Shown here: piece after piece, positions 6,972 to 15,970 of the stretch
Numbering within the stretch: the first letter of the stretch is position 1
Layout: every line of letters begins with the position of its first letter
Made by a program: the position numbers and the translations under genes
The notes under the pieces: generated by a model
What the model was told of the DNA's origin: nothing
Databases searched by the model: none
The model's input: only the letters and a program-made list of their open reading frames with translations
NCBI GenBank assembly: GCA_012727835.1
Contig: JAAYGE010000122.1
Location: forward strand, 1-28,792
Length of the DNA stretch: 28,792 bases
Source: Bacillota bacterium
Lineage (GTDB): Bacteria; Bacillota_H; UBA994; UBA5500
Direction: 5' to 3'

Positions 6972-7403
6972 ATGCTACTTGGTGAATATCAACACAGTTT
7001 AGATACCAAGGGGCGCGTGACAATCCCTTCTCGTTTGCGTGACGGCTTAGGAGATAGGTTTGTGGTAACCAAAGGCTTAGATACCTGTCTTTTCGTTTAC
7101 CCCCTGGCTGAATGGGACGCCCTGGAAGAAAAATTAAGAGGGTTGCCCCTAACTCGCGCCGATGCTCGTTCTTTTGTCCGTTTGCTTTTTTCCGGTGCGG
7201 TGGAATGCGAACCCGATAAGCAGGGGCGTATCTTGTTACCTCCTAATCTGCGCACCCATGCTCGTTTAGAAAAGGATGTTTACTTGCTTGGGGTTTCTAA
7301 TCGGGTAGAGATCTGGGATAAGGAGATTTGGGAACAATATAGTTTACAGGCAGCTGCTTCCTATGAGCAAGTAGCTGAACAACTGGATGGCCTGGGTATC
7401 TAA
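6972..7403 (+). CDS. mraZ: Transcriptional regulator MraZ
   Basis: The 143-residue product has the full MraZ pattern: two SpoVT/AbrB-like halves, each with the DxxxR signature (LDTKGRVTIPSRLR near residue 10 and EPDKQGRILLPPNLR near 77), starting MLLGEYQHSLD. MraZ forms a ring-shaped oligomer that binds direct repeats upstream of itself and represses or tunes the dcw operon. Such repeats are present at 6909-6948. ATG 6972 follows AGGAGGGGG. It is the first gene of the cluster, 18 bases before rsmH. Confidence 0.97.
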   Translation: MLLGEYQHSLDTKGRVTIPSRLRDGLGDRFVVTKGLDTCLFVYPLAEWDALEEKLRGLPLTRADARSFVRLLFSGAVECEPDKQGRILLPPNLRTHARLEKDVYLLGVSNRVEIWDKEIWEQYSLQAAASYEQVAEQLDGLGI

Positions 7404-7421
7404 CCGAGAGAGGTGGACAAT

Positions 7422-8351
7422 TTGTCTTTTAAACATGAACCCGTCCTAATGACAGAAACGCTACAATTGCTTGCTCCTCGCCCGGGAGAGATCGCGGTGG
7501 ATTGTACCTTGGGAGGGGGCGGACATACCAGGGCTATTTGGAGCGAGAAGCACGGTGTGGGACGTCTAATTGCGATTGATCAGGATTTAACGGCTATAAA
7601 CCACGCCAAAGCTCACTTACCCCCAGAAATAACAGTGGTGCATGACAATTTTCGTAATCTGCGGTCCATATTGTTGGCGCTAGAGATACCGCAAGTAAAT
7701 CGTATTCTTTTTGATCTGGGTGTTTCTTCACCACAGCTAGATGAAGCTGAAAGGGGTTTTAGCTATCAGCAGGATGCCTTGCTGGATATGCGCATGAACC
7801 CACAAAGCGAGATAACAGCCGCCCAATTGGTCAATAAGCTTTCTGAGGAAGAATTGGCGCGCATTATTTGGGAATTTGGGGAAGAACGGTGGGCTAAGCG
7901 GATTGCAAAATTTGTTGTTGATTATCGCAACCAGCAGGGGCCCATTACTACCACCGGCCAATTGGTGGACATTATCAAAGGGGCTATTCCGGCGGGGGCC
8001 CGCAGGACCGGACCCCATCCGGCCAAACGCACCTTTCAGGCCCTTCGGATTGCGGTCAATGACGAGCTAGAACATCTCAGTTCCGCCCTGGAGGCAGCTA
8101 TCGAAGTGTTGGCCCCAGGGGGACGCATCGCCGTAATTACCTTTCATTCTTTAGAGGACAGGATTGTGAAGAATATTTTTCGACAGCGGGAAAAGGGTTG
8201 TGTTTGCCCGCCTCATCTACCGGTTTGTGTTTGTGAACAGGAACCTACTCTGAAGGTCATCACCAGGAAGCCGGTGATTCCAACTAAAGAAGAAAAGGAA
8301 CGGAATCCGCGTTCTCGTAGTGCCAAATTGCGCGTAGCCGAGCGTTGCTAA
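7422..8351 (+). CDS. rsmH: 16S rRNA (cytosine(1402)-N(4))-methyltransferase RsmH
   Basis: The product (309 residues) carries the SAM-binding motif VDCTLGGGGHTRAI, FDLGVSSPQLDEAERGFSY, PAKRTFQALRIAVNDEL and VITFHSLEDRIVKN, all standard for RsmH (MraW). It N4-methylates C1402 in the decoding centre of 16S rRNA. TTG 7422 is chosen because GAGAGGTG lies ~7 bases before it and the family starts just before FKHxPV; GTG 7413 would overlap that site. A Cys-rich stretch (GCVCPPHLPVCVCEQ) near the C-terminus is common in the family. It follows mraZ closely and precedes ftsL, the usual order. Confidence 0.97.
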   Translation: MSFKHEPVLMTETLQLLAPRPGEIAVDCTLGGGGHTRAIWSEKHGVGRLIAIDQDLTAINHAKAHLPPEITVVHDNFRNLRSILLALEIPQVNRILFDLGVSSPQLDEAERGFSYQQDALLDMRMNPQSEITAAQLVNKLSEEELARIIWEFGEERWAKRIAKFVVDYRNQQGPITTTGQLVDIIKGAIPAGARRTGPHPAKRTFQALRIAVNDELEHLSSALEAAIEVLAPGGRIAVITFHSLEDRIVKNIFRQREKGCVCPPHLPVCVCEQEPTLKVITRKPVIPTKEEKERNPRSRSAKLRVAERC

Positions 8352-8381
8352 AGTTCTAGCTGATAGAAGAGGTGAATAAAT

Positions 8382-8759
8382 TTGTTAGTAGCGAAACAAC
8401 CACTGTATCAACCCCAGCCGCCCTTGCGACAACCGGTTAGAACACCGCAAAAAAAGGCTAAGGCGGCAAGACTTACCGATGGGGATAAACGTTTGATAAT
8501 CACTGCCGTCCTATTAACTGCCGTTCTTAGTTTCGGTATGATATGGCGTTTTGCGGCGGTTAATGATCTGCAAACACGGGTCAATCAATTAGAGCGGAGC
8601 ATCGCCGCGTTGGAAGATGAAAATGCAACTTTGATTATTCAATTGAAGCAATTGAGTGCGCCCAAAGAAATAGAAAATCGGGCCCAATTAGAATTAGGAA
8701 TGCGCTGGCCTGAGCAAAATCAGATCATCAGCGTGGGCGAACCGGGGCCAGAGCATTAG
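8382..8759 (+). CDS. ftsL: Cell division protein FtsL (FtsL/DivIC-like)
   Basis: The 125-residue bitopic membrane protein has a basic, Pro/Gln-rich cytoplasmic N-terminus, one transmembrane helix at about residues 38-60, then a coiled coil (LQTRVNQLERSIAALEDENATL region) ending in an IENRAQLELGMRWP segment. The position between rsmH and the PBP gene identifies it as FtsL, which forms the FtsL-DivIC-FtsQ complex that activates septal synthesis. Sequence is poorly conserved in the family, so position and topology carry the call. TTG 8382 follows AGAGGTG at a spacing of 7. A 31-base hairpin follows the stop codon. Confidence 0.88.
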   Translation: MLVAKQPLYQPQPPLRQPVRTPQKKAKAARLTDGDKRLIITAVLLTAVLSFGMIWRFAAVNDLQTRVNQLERSIAALEDENATLIIQLKQLSAPKEIENRAQLELGMRWPEQNQIISVGEPGPEH

Positions 8760-8765
8760 CATCTT

Positions 8766-8796
8766 ACAGCTCGTCGTGCTTTCCGCGACGGGCTGT
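8766..8796 (+). other. Intercistronic hairpin between ftsL and the PBP gene
   Basis: ACAGCTCGTCG at 8766-8776 pairs with CGACGGGCTGT at 8786-8796 (11 pairs, one U-G) around a 9-base loop. No T-run follows, so it is not a normal terminator; it may be an RNA-processing or stabilising element. The PBP ribosome binding site (AGAGAGGAG at 8801-8809) lies just after it. Confidence 0.6.
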
Positions 8797-8819
8797 GTTT
8801 AGAGAGGAGCAGTTTTCGC

Positions 8820-10907
8820 ATGCAAACTCGGCGCCGTATAGGAGTGGCCTTGCTAATTTTTACGCTAATAATTGGGGGCCTAATAGGTCGGTTGGCTTGG
8901 CTCCTATTGATCAAAGGACCGGAGCTAACGCGCAGAGCACTAGCCCAGTGGATGCGTGAAATCCCGGTGGAGCCAAAGCGAGGAATCATTTTCGATAGAA
9001 ATGGCAACGAGTTGGCGATCAGTGCCAGTGCTGATACGGTAGTGGCATTGCCAGCCCAAATCCCTAAAGAAAAAGCTCCCGAGATAGCTGCCGAGTTGGC
9101 TCGCGTCTTGAAGCGGGACGCCGATGCGATATTGGAGCTAATTACTAAGAAGAGGGCTGCCGTCTATGTTGCGCGTAAGATAGACCCGGAGGTTGCCCGC
9201 GAAATTCGCGAACTGGAATTGCCCGGCATCACCTTTACCGAGGAAAGCCGTCGCTATTATCCATACGGTAATTTAGCATCCCAAGTCTTAGGTTTCGCGG
9301 GGGTTGATAGTCAGGGGCTGTACGGGTTGGAGTTAAAATATGATGAATGGTTGCGGGGCAAACGGGGCTATTTGCAGTACCCCACAGATAATCAGGGGCA
9401 GGAAATCCCCGACGGCACACCCACCTATATACCGCCCGAGCCGGGATATAATATTCACTTAACGATAGACCAGGTCATACAACATATAGTAGAGCGCGAA
9501 CTGGATAATTTAATGGTTATGCATAACGCGGAAGGCGCCACCGCCATTGTTATGGACCCCAGTACGGGCGCCATTTTGGCCATGGCGAACCGACCCGATT
9601 TTGATCCTAATAACTTCATGGCAGCGGTTGAAGAGACCGGTAGTCAATCGGTGTGGTTAAACCCGGCCATATCCGGCGGATTTGAACCGGGCAGTACCTT
9701 CAAAGTTGTTACTGCCACAGCTGGGCTTGAAAAAGGGGTTGTTCGTGAGGACAGCCTTTATTTTGATAAAGGTTACGAAGTGGTGGCCGGACACCGCATC
9801 CATTGCTATCGAAGAACAGGGCATGGACAGCAGACTTTCGTAGAAGTGATGCAAAATTCATGTAACCCGGGCTTCATAGATGTGGCTCAGAAATTGGGAG
9901 CTGAAACCATGCTTGAATATGTGCGGAAGTTCGGCTTTGGCCAGAAGACCGGCATTGACTTGCCCGGCGAGGCGGTAGGCGTTATGTTTAATAAGGTGGG
10001 CCCGGTAGAATTGGCCACCCTCTCCTTCGGCCAGGGACCGTCGGTAACGCCCATCCAGCAGGCAGTGGCAATGGCGGCTATTGCTAATGGTGGTAAGTTG
10101 CTACAACCCTATGTGGTGGAGAGTATACGGGATCAAGAGGGAAATGTGATTGAACAGCGGGAACCAAAGGTGGTACGGCAAGTTACTAGTCCGGAGATAG
10201 CTCGACGGGTGGCGCTTATGCTGGAGAGCGTGGTGGCTAACGGTGGCGGCCGCAATGCCTATATCCCCGGTTTTCGCGTGGCCGGTAAAACCGGTACAGC
10301 GCAAGTGCCTAAGCCGGGCGGCGGTTATTATCCGGATAAGTATATAGCCTCTTTTAGCGGCTTTGCCCCAGTGGATGACCCCAAAATTGTAGTTTTCATT
10401 TCCATTCATAATCCTAGAGGTAGATATGGATATTATGGCGCCCAAGTGGCTGGTCCTGCTTTTAAGAGTATAGCGGAAGATATTTTATACTATCTGGATG
10501 TTCGACCCCAGGCGGAAGCCACCAGTGCCCAAGTGCAAAGGATTGAGGTGCCCGACTTGGTAGGCGCTACCGCGTCGGAAGCCTTGGAAAGACTGCGCGA
10601 TACCGGGCTGAATATTAGAATTGACGGCCAGGGGGCCAAGATTTTAGACCAAACACCTAAAGCTGGAGTCCAGGTGCCGCCTGGGTCAACCGTAATAGTT
10701 CATATGGGCGAAAGACCGCCCAGTGCCGGTGAACCGGTGCAGGTGCCCGATGTGACCGGCCTATCCTTGCGCGATGCCAGTGTAAAACTATCGGCTGTCG
10801 GCTTGCAGGTGCAAGCAGTAGGTTCCGGAATTGCTATTTCCCAGTCGCCGGCTCCTGGTACCGTGGTGCCCGCCGGCAGTATGGTGAGGGTAGAGTTTAA
10901 GCCGTAG
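8820..10907 (+). CDS. spoVD: Class B penicillin-binding protein (SpoVD/FtsI-like) with two PASTA domains
   Basis: The 695-residue product has an N-terminal signal-anchor helix (~7-31), a dimerisation domain beginning at RGIIFDRNG (54-62), and a transpeptidase domain with S292-TFK, S347-CN and K490-TG, all intact. Two PASTA domains follow at about 576-636 and 640-695. The enzyme crosslinks peptidoglycan stems at the septum or in spore cortex. Bacillus SpoVD has one PASTA domain and PBP2B has two, so the pair here does not decide between a vegetative division role and a cortex role; with only one such gene at this locus it may do both. It pairs with the SEDS glycosyltransferase encoded downstream. 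ATG 8820 lies 10 bases after AGAGAGGAG. Confidence 0.94.
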   Translation: MQTRRRIGVALLIFTLIIGGLIGRLAWLLLIKGPELTRRALAQWMREIPVEPKRGIIFDRNGNELAISASADTVVALPAQIPKEKAPEIAAELARVLKRDADAILELITKKRAAVYVARKIDPEVAREIRELELPGITFTEESRRYYPYGNLASQVLGFAGVDSQGLYGLELKYDEWLRGKRGYLQYPTDNQGQEIPDGTPTYIPPEPGYNIHLTIDQVIQHIVERELDNLMVMHNAEGATAIVMDPSTGAILAMANRPDFDPNNFMAAVEETGSQSVWLNPAISGGFEPGSTFKVVTATAGLEKGVVREDSLYFDKGYEVVAGHRIHCYRRTGHGQQTFVEVMQNSCNPGFIDVAQKLGAETMLEYVRKFGFGQKTGIDLPGEAVGVMFNKVGPVELATLSFGQGPSVTPIQQAVAMAAIANGGKLLQPYVVESIRDQEGNVIEQREPKVVRQVTSPEIARRVALMLESVVANGGGRNAYIPGFRVAGKTGTAQVPKPGGGYYPDKYIASFSGFAPVDDPKIVVFISIHNPRGRYGYYGAQVAGPAFKSIAEDILYYLDVRPQAEATSAQVQRIEVPDLVGATASEALERLRDTGLNIRIDGQGAKILDQTPKAGVQVPPGSTVIVHMGERPPSAGEPVQVPDVTGLSLRDASVKLSAVGLQVQAVGSGIAISQSPAPGTVVPAGSMVRVEFKP

Positions 10908-10951
10908 GCGATTGCGGTCAAGGCGCGAAAATGTAATAGGGGGCGACCAAA

Positions 10952-12451
10952 ATGCGGTTAGCAGATTTGGTTACTGCCCTGGCGCCGTTACGTATGTCAG
11001 GCTCGTTGGAGCGAGAGATTACGGGCATTCAGTATGACTCGCGCTTGATTCAGCCTGGCAACCTGTTTGTAGCAATACCCGGCTTTATATACGACGGACA
11101 TGACTATTTACAAGAGGCTGCTAATCGTGGAGCAGCAGCCGCCATTGTTTCACGGGAAGTGCCTATACCGGAGCAGTTAACGAGCATCCTAGTAACGGAT
11201 TCCCGCCGGGCGTTGGGTATAGTAGCAGCCAAGTTCCTAGGGTGTCCATCACGTAAGTTACGTGTTATCGGTGTGACTGGTACTAACGGAAAGACGACAA
11301 CCACATTTCTGAGTGAGAATATATTAAGGATGGCCGGGTTACGAACCGGTCTGGTGGGCACAGTTTATATAAGGATTGGCGACAGGGAGCTGGAATCGAT
11401 TCGCACCACTCCTGAGTCCTTGGATCTACAGCACTTCCTGGCCCAAATGGTTGAGGCTGAAGTTTCTCATGCCCTATTAGAGGTTTCTTCCCATGCCTTA
11501 GTCTTACAGCGATTAGCCGGCTGCGAATTTGATGTGGCCGTTTTTACCAACTTGACGCAAGATCATCTGGACTTCCATGGAGATCAACAGAACTACTTAA
11601 GGGCTAAGGCCCAGTTGTTTGCTGATCTAGACCCGGAGAATAGAGATAAAAAACGGGCTATCATCAATATGGACGATGGAGCTTCTCGGTTCTTACTAAG
11701 TGTTAGTCGGGTGCCGGTTACCACCTATGGCATCCAGCAGCCGGCGGACCTTAGGGCATCGGACATAGTTGTGACCAGTGCGGGTACCGAGTTTGCAGTC
11801 TGGCAGATGGGAAAAAGCCTGGGGCGAACCCGCGTGCCCACACCCGGCTATTTCAGCGTATACAATGCGTTGGCGGCTATCGCTGTGGCCCTAAATGAAG
11901 GGGTTTCCTGGTCTGTAATTAGCACTGTGTTGCCTGAAAGTCGGCCGATCCCGGGGCGCTTCCAGCCGGTACGGGCTGGCCAACCCTTTGACATTATTGT
12001 TGATTATGCCCACACACCCGATGGGCTGGAGAATATTTTGCAGACGGCCCGCGGTTTCACTAAGGGGCGTGTTATCATAGTTTTTGGCTGCGGTGGAGAC
12101 CGGGATAGGGGTAAAAGGCCAGAAATGGGGCGGATCGCCAGTCAACTGGCCGATGTGGTGATTATCACAACTGATAATCCCCGTTCCGAGTCACCGCTCA
12201 AGATTGCCCATGATATAATGCAGGGCGTGCTGAAACAGGCTGATGTAAGAATTGAACTGGACCGGGCAACGGCTATCAAGAGAGCGGTTGGTATGGCAAG
12301 CCCCGGTGATACGGTGCTTATTGCGGGCAAAGGCCATGAGACCTATCAGGTTTTCGCCGACCGGGTTATCTATTTCGACGATCGAGAAGTGGCTGAACAA
12401 GCGGTGGAGGTAAGCAAGTATGAAGGTTTGGAATATAGGCGAGATAGTTAA
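10952..12451 (+). CDS. murE: UDP-MurNAc-tripeptide synthetase MurE (meso-Dap-adding type)
   Basis: The 499-residue Mur ligase has a P-loop GVTGTNGKTTTT (107-118), TTPESLDLQ, SSHALVLQRL, and D408-NPR, the signature of meso-diaminopimelate-adding MurE rather than Lys-adding enzymes. It adds Dap to UDP-MurNAc-L-Ala-D-Glu in the cytoplasm. This predicts a Dap-type wall. ATG 10952 follows AGGGGGCG. Its last 32 bases overlap murF, whose ribosome binding site lies inside murE, so the two are translationally coupled. Length and domain order are normal. Confidence 0.97.
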   Translation: MRLADLVTALAPLRMSGSLEREITGIQYDSRLIQPGNLFVAIPGFIYDGHDYLQEAANRGAAAAIVSREVPIPEQLTSILVTDSRRALGIVAAKFLGCPSRKLRVIGVTGTNGKTTTTFLSENILRMAGLRTGLVGTVYIRIGDRELESIRTTPESLDLQHFLAQMVEAEVSHALLEVSSHALVLQRLAGCEFDVAVFTNLTQDHLDFHGDQQNYLRAKAQLFADLDPENRDKKRAIINMDDGASRFLLSVSRVPVTTYGIQQPADLRASDIVVTSAGTEFAVWQMGKSLGRTRVPTPGYFSVYNALAAIAVALNEGVSWSVISTVLPESRPIPGRFQPVRAGQPFDIIVDYAHTPDGLENILQTARGFTKGRVIIVFGCGGDRDRGKRPEMGRIASQLADVVIITTDNPRSESPLKIAHDIMQGVLKQADVRIELDRATAIKRAVGMASPGDTVLIAGKGHETYQVFADRVIYFDDREVAEQAVEVSKYEGLEYRRDS

Positions 12452-13835
12452 ACTCACCGATGGGACCCTAGTGCAGGGGAATGAAGATACGCAAATTACC
12501 AGAGTGGTATTCGATAGCCGGACAGCTACTCCGGGGAGTTTGTTTGTGCCAATTATCGGCGAGCGGGTTGATGGGCACAACTATATTGCTGATGCGGCCG
12601 GCAGGGGGGCGGTGGCGACCCTGGCCGGCCATACTTGGTTGCAGAAAAACCCGGTGCCCGAGCGTTTAGCGGTTATAGCTGTTTCCCTCCCGGAAACGGC
12701 ATTACAACAGTGGGCGCGGCGCTATTTGCGGGCTTTGAACCCTTCTATCGTCGGGGTTACCGGCAGCAGTGGCAAGACCACAACCAAGGAAATGATCGCT
12801 GCTGTTATGCAGGTTAAATATAATGTGCTCAAAAACGAAGGCAATTTGAATACGGAGATCGGCTTGCCCCTAACTGTAGTTGGGGCTTTGCCCGAGCATG
12901 AATGGTTGATCTTGGAGATGGGGATGAGTGGCCTTGGCGAAATCCGACTGCTTACTGACATTGCCAGCCCCCATATTGCAGTAATTACTAATGTGGGAGA
13001 GGCCCATATGGAGCTTTTGGGCAGTCGGGAGAATATTGCCATCGCCAAAGCCGAAATTTTAGAGGGCATGGCCCGCGACGGTATCGCTATTCTTAACGGC
13101 GACGATGACTTTGTACTAGCCCAGGCCCATAAAGCTCCTGGAGAAATTATCTACTTTGGCTTGGGAGCCAAGACGGGGCAAGAACGGCGCTTATATATTA
13201 CTGACTTGCAGAATTTGGGCGGGCAATTGGAGTTTACCGCCCATTGGCAAGGGGAGGAGGTGCCGGTAGTATTCCCCTGGCCGGGCCAGCATAACGTCTA
13301 TAATATAGCGGCAGCTCTGGCAGTAGGTATGGCGGCTGGTATTCCTCTAAAAGACGCCGTTGGGGGCTTATTGAGCAATTATCGGCCGGCAGGCGGCCGT
13401 TTATATGTGAAGCAGCTGGCCGACTATACATTGATCGATGATACCTACAATGCCAACCCCACCTCCATGTTGGCTGCCTTGCAAGTTTTGCGCGATTTTC
13501 CTGGCGGAACGCGGCGGATAGCCGTGCTAGGTGATATGTTGGAGCTGGGGGAGTTGGCCCAGTCGGCCCATCGAGAATTGGGGGCGCAGGTGGCTAGGGG
13601 CGGTATTGACCAATTGGTTACCGTGGGACCATTGGCTCGCCATATTGCCCAGGGGGCCATTGAGGCGGGATTTGACCTATCCCAGGTTCATTCCTTTACC
13701 TCCAACCAGGAGGCTGCTATCTACTTACAAAACAGTCGGCAGCCGGGTCAACTTGTCTTAATTAAGGGATCGCGGGGCATGCGCATGGAAGAGATCGTTG
13801 CGATCCTAGAGGAAGGTGCTAGCAATGGCAATTGA
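12420..13835 (+). CDS. murF: UDP-MurNAc-tripeptide-D-alanyl-D-alanine ligase MurF
   Basis: The 471-residue Mur ligase has GVTGSSGKTTTKEM as P-loop, NEGNLNTEIGLPL, MGMSGLGEI, VGEAHMELLGS, and DDTYNANPTSM near the C-terminal domain, all typical of MurF. It joins D-Ala-D-Ala to the UDP-MurNAc-tripeptide, the last cytoplasmic step of precursor assembly. ATG 12420 follows GGAGGTAA at a spacing of 7 within the murE 3' end. Its stop overlaps the start of mraY by 11 bases. Confidence 0.97.
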   Translation: MKVWNIGEIVKLTDGTLVQGNEDTQITRVVFDSRTATPGSLFVPIIGERVDGHNYIADAAGRGAVATLAGHTWLQKNPVPERLAVIAVSLPETALQQWARRYLRALNPSIVGVTGSSGKTTTKEMIAAVMQVKYNVLKNEGNLNTEIGLPLTVVGALPEHEWLILEMGMSGLGEIRLLTDIASPHIAVITNVGEAHMELLGSRENIAIAKAEILEGMARDGIAILNGDDDFVLAQAHKAPGEIIYFGLGAKTGQERRLYITDLQNLGGQLEFTAHWQGEEVPVVFPWPGQHNVYNIAAALAVGMAAGIPLKDAVGGLLSNYRPAGGRLYVKQLADYTLIDDTYNANPTSMLAALQVLRDFPGGTRRIAVLGDMLELGELAQSAHRELGAQVARGGIDQLVTVGPLARHIAQGAIEAGFDLSQVHSFTSNQEAAIYLQNSRQPGQLVLIKGSRGMRMEEIVAILEEGASNGN

Positions 13836-14805
13836 GATGCGCCTATTATTTGCTACCATATCTGCCCTATTGCTGGGATTGGTTACCGGCCCGATAATTC
13901 TGCCCGTCTTGCGACGCTTAAAGATTCGGCAAACGGTGCGGGAAGAGGGACCGGCTACCCATCTTAAGAAGACAGGCATACCCACCATGGGTGGTGTGAT
14001 TTTTCTACTGCCGTTGGTGATTGTGGCCATCCTTTTTGTACCGGCCAGCGATCGTCTGCTGGCTGTCACTTGGTTGTGGGTGGTCTTAGGATTAGCTGTG
14101 GTCGGTTTTCTGGACGATTATATTAAGGTGGTACGCAAGCAATCCCTCGGGCTGCGAGCCCGTGAAAAGCTGTTGGGGCAATTGTTAGTAGCCGTCGTTT
14201 TTTATGCCATGCTGAAATATCTGGGGCATTCTACCGAGGTGGTAGTTCCCATTTGGGGCTGGCGTCTAGCCCTTGATTGGTTATATTTACCTTTTGTCAT
14301 TCTTATCGTCATGGCGGCGGGCAATGGGGCCAACTTGACCGATGGCGTAGATGGACTGTTGGCCAGCAGTTCGATAGTAACCTGCCTAGCTTACGTCTTT
14401 ATCGGCCTAACAACGGGCGTGGAAGTCATTGCCCTATTGATGGCAGCTCTGGTTGGTGCCTTGTTGGCCTATTTGCGTTTCAATTGGCATCCGGCCGATG
14501 TTTTCATGGGCGATGTGGGCTCGTTGGCTTTAGGTGGAGCTTTTGCTGGTGCAGCCATTCTAACTAAGACCGAATTGTTGCTGGTACCCATTTGTATAGT
14601 ATTTGTCATTGAGACTCTATCCCTGATCATCCAGGTGGTCTACTTTAGAAGAACCGGTGGCAAGCGCTTTTTCCGTATGGCCCCCATCCATCATCATTTC
14701 GAACTGGGTGGTTGGTCGGAAGTAAAGGTTGTGGGCCTTTGGTGCTTGCTTAGTATGATTGGCGGCATTATGGGGTTGTTGTTGTTGCCTAGCATGGGTT
14801 TATAG
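13825..14805 (+). CDS. mraY: Phospho-N-acetylmuramoyl-pentapeptide transferase MraY
   Basis: The ~326-residue polytopic membrane enzyme has the family motifs PTMGGVIFLL, FLDDYIKVVRKQSLGL, NLTDGVDGL, FMGDVGSLALGG and MAPIHHHFELGGWSE, including the catalytic Asp residues. It transfers phospho-MurNAc-pentapeptide to undecaprenyl phosphate to make lipid I. ATG 13825 is chosen over GTG 13816 because AGGAAGGTG lies 6 bases before it. In most related clusters murD comes next; here the SEDS gene follows after a 33-base gap. Confidence 0.97.
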   Translation: MAIEMRLLFATISALLLGLVTGPIILPVLRRLKIRQTVREEGPATHLKKTGIPTMGGVIFLLPLVIVAILFVPASDRLLAVTWLWVVLGLAVVGFLDDYIKVVRKQSLGLRAREKLLGQLLVAVVFYAMLKYLGHSTEVVVPIWGWRLALDWLYLPFVILIVMAAGNGANLTDGVDGLLASSSIVTCLAYVFIGLTTGVEVIALLMAALVGALLAYLRFNWHPADVFMGDVGSLALGGAFAGAAILTKTELLLVPICIVFVIETLSLIIQVVYFRRTGGKRFFRMAPIHHHFELGGWSEVKVVGLWCLLSMIGGIMGLLLLPSMGL

Positions 14806-14838
14806 ATTGGTAGTAAGCTGGCGGGGAGGGTGTAGTGG

Positions 14839-15960
14839 ATGAAAAGGCGGAGACATGCTCCTGACTTTGTTTTGTTGGTTACCACCCTATTGTTGCTGGC
14901 TATTGGTATTGTGATGGTATACAGCGCCAGTGAATATGTTTCTCGCAATACCACTCGTACTGCCGAAAACCCGGAAGGGTATAATTACTATGTTGTGCGC
15001 CGCCAGCTGATCTGGGTTGCCCTCGGATTAGTTGTAATGTGGGTGGGATCGAAGCTTAACTACTGGCGCCTCGCAAGTTTAGCGAAATTTGGTTATATTG
15101 TTACTGTAATAATGTTAATTATGGTAAAGATCCCCGGCATCGGGGTGACTCGCTACGGAGCTACGCGTTGGTTGGGTTTGGAACCTTTTGTCTTCCAGCC
15201 TTCGGAAATAGCGAAACTGACTTTGGCCCTGTTCTTGGCCCGTTGGTTCTCTACACGAACCGATAAAATAAAGAGCTTCGCCCAAGGGCTTTTGCCGCCC
15301 CTCTTGTACACGGGCCTTATCTGCGGCTTAGTCATGCTGCAACCCGACCTGGGTACCACAGTAGTCATCTTTTCTATCGCGGCCGTACTAATTTTTGTTG
15401 CCGGTGCTCGCTGGAAACACATTATTCTGTTGGGTTTGGTGGCTGGAGCATTGGTTATAGGGTTGATCTATGCCGAGCCCTATCGTCTTGAACGGCTACT
15501 CAGTTTTAGAAATCCGTGGGCGGATCCGCTAGACACGGGCCATCAGTTAATTCAGTCCTACTATGCACTGGGGCCGGGGGGACTATTTGGCCGAGGATTA
15601 GCCCAGAGCATCCAGAAGCGCTTTTATCTTCCCTTTCCCCATACCGATTTCATTTTGGCAGTAATAGGCGAGGAGCTGGGTTTTGTAGGCACATCCCTCG
15701 TTACTTTGCTATTTGCAATCTTTATCTGGAGGGGTTTGCGTATTGCTCTAAATGCACCAGATATTTTTGGGGCCCTCCTAGCCAGTGCCTTGACGGCAAC
15801 GGTTGGTTTGCAGGCCATCATCAACATTGCCGTTGTCACCGGTTGTATCCCGACGACCGGGATTCCCTTGCCCCTAATTAGCGCCGGTGGTTCTTCTTTG
15901 ATTTTCACCCTAGGGTCAATCGGTGTTCTGCTAAATATTTCAAAATACTCACGCGAATGA
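14839..15960 (+). CDS. ftsW: SEDS peptidoglycan glycosyltransferase FtsW/SpoVE
   Basis: The 373-residue multi-spanning protein has the SEDS features MVYSAS after the first helix, WLGLEPFVFQPSEIAKL, MLQPDLGTTVV, LGPGGLFGRG, the catalytic loop PHTDFILAVIGEELGF (Asp270) and GIPLPLISAGGSS near the end. It polymerises lipid II glycan chains at the septum together with its class B PBP partner, probably the product at 8820. SpoVE, the sporulation paralogue, cannot be separated from FtsW by sequence alone. ATG 14839 follows GGGGAGGGTG at a distance. Confidence 0.95.
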   Translation: MKRRRHAPDFVLLVTTLLLLAIGIVMVYSASEYVSRNTTRTAENPEGYNYYVVRRQLIWVALGLVVMWVGSKLNYWRLASLAKFGYIVTVIMLIMVKIPGIGVTRYGATRWLGLEPFVFQPSEIAKLTLALFLARWFSTRTDKIKSFAQGLLPPLLYTGLICGLVMLQPDLGTTVVIFSIAAVLIFVAGARWKHIILLGLVAGALVIGLIYAEPYRLERLLSFRNPWADPLDTGHQLIQSYYALGPGGLFGRGLAQSIQKRFYLPFPHTDFILAVIGEELGFVGTSLVTLLFAIFIWRGLRIALNAPDIFGALLASALTATVGLQAIINIAVVTGCIPTTGIPLPLISAGGSSLIFTLGSIGVLLNISKYSRE

Positions 15961-15970
15961 CGGTGATACC

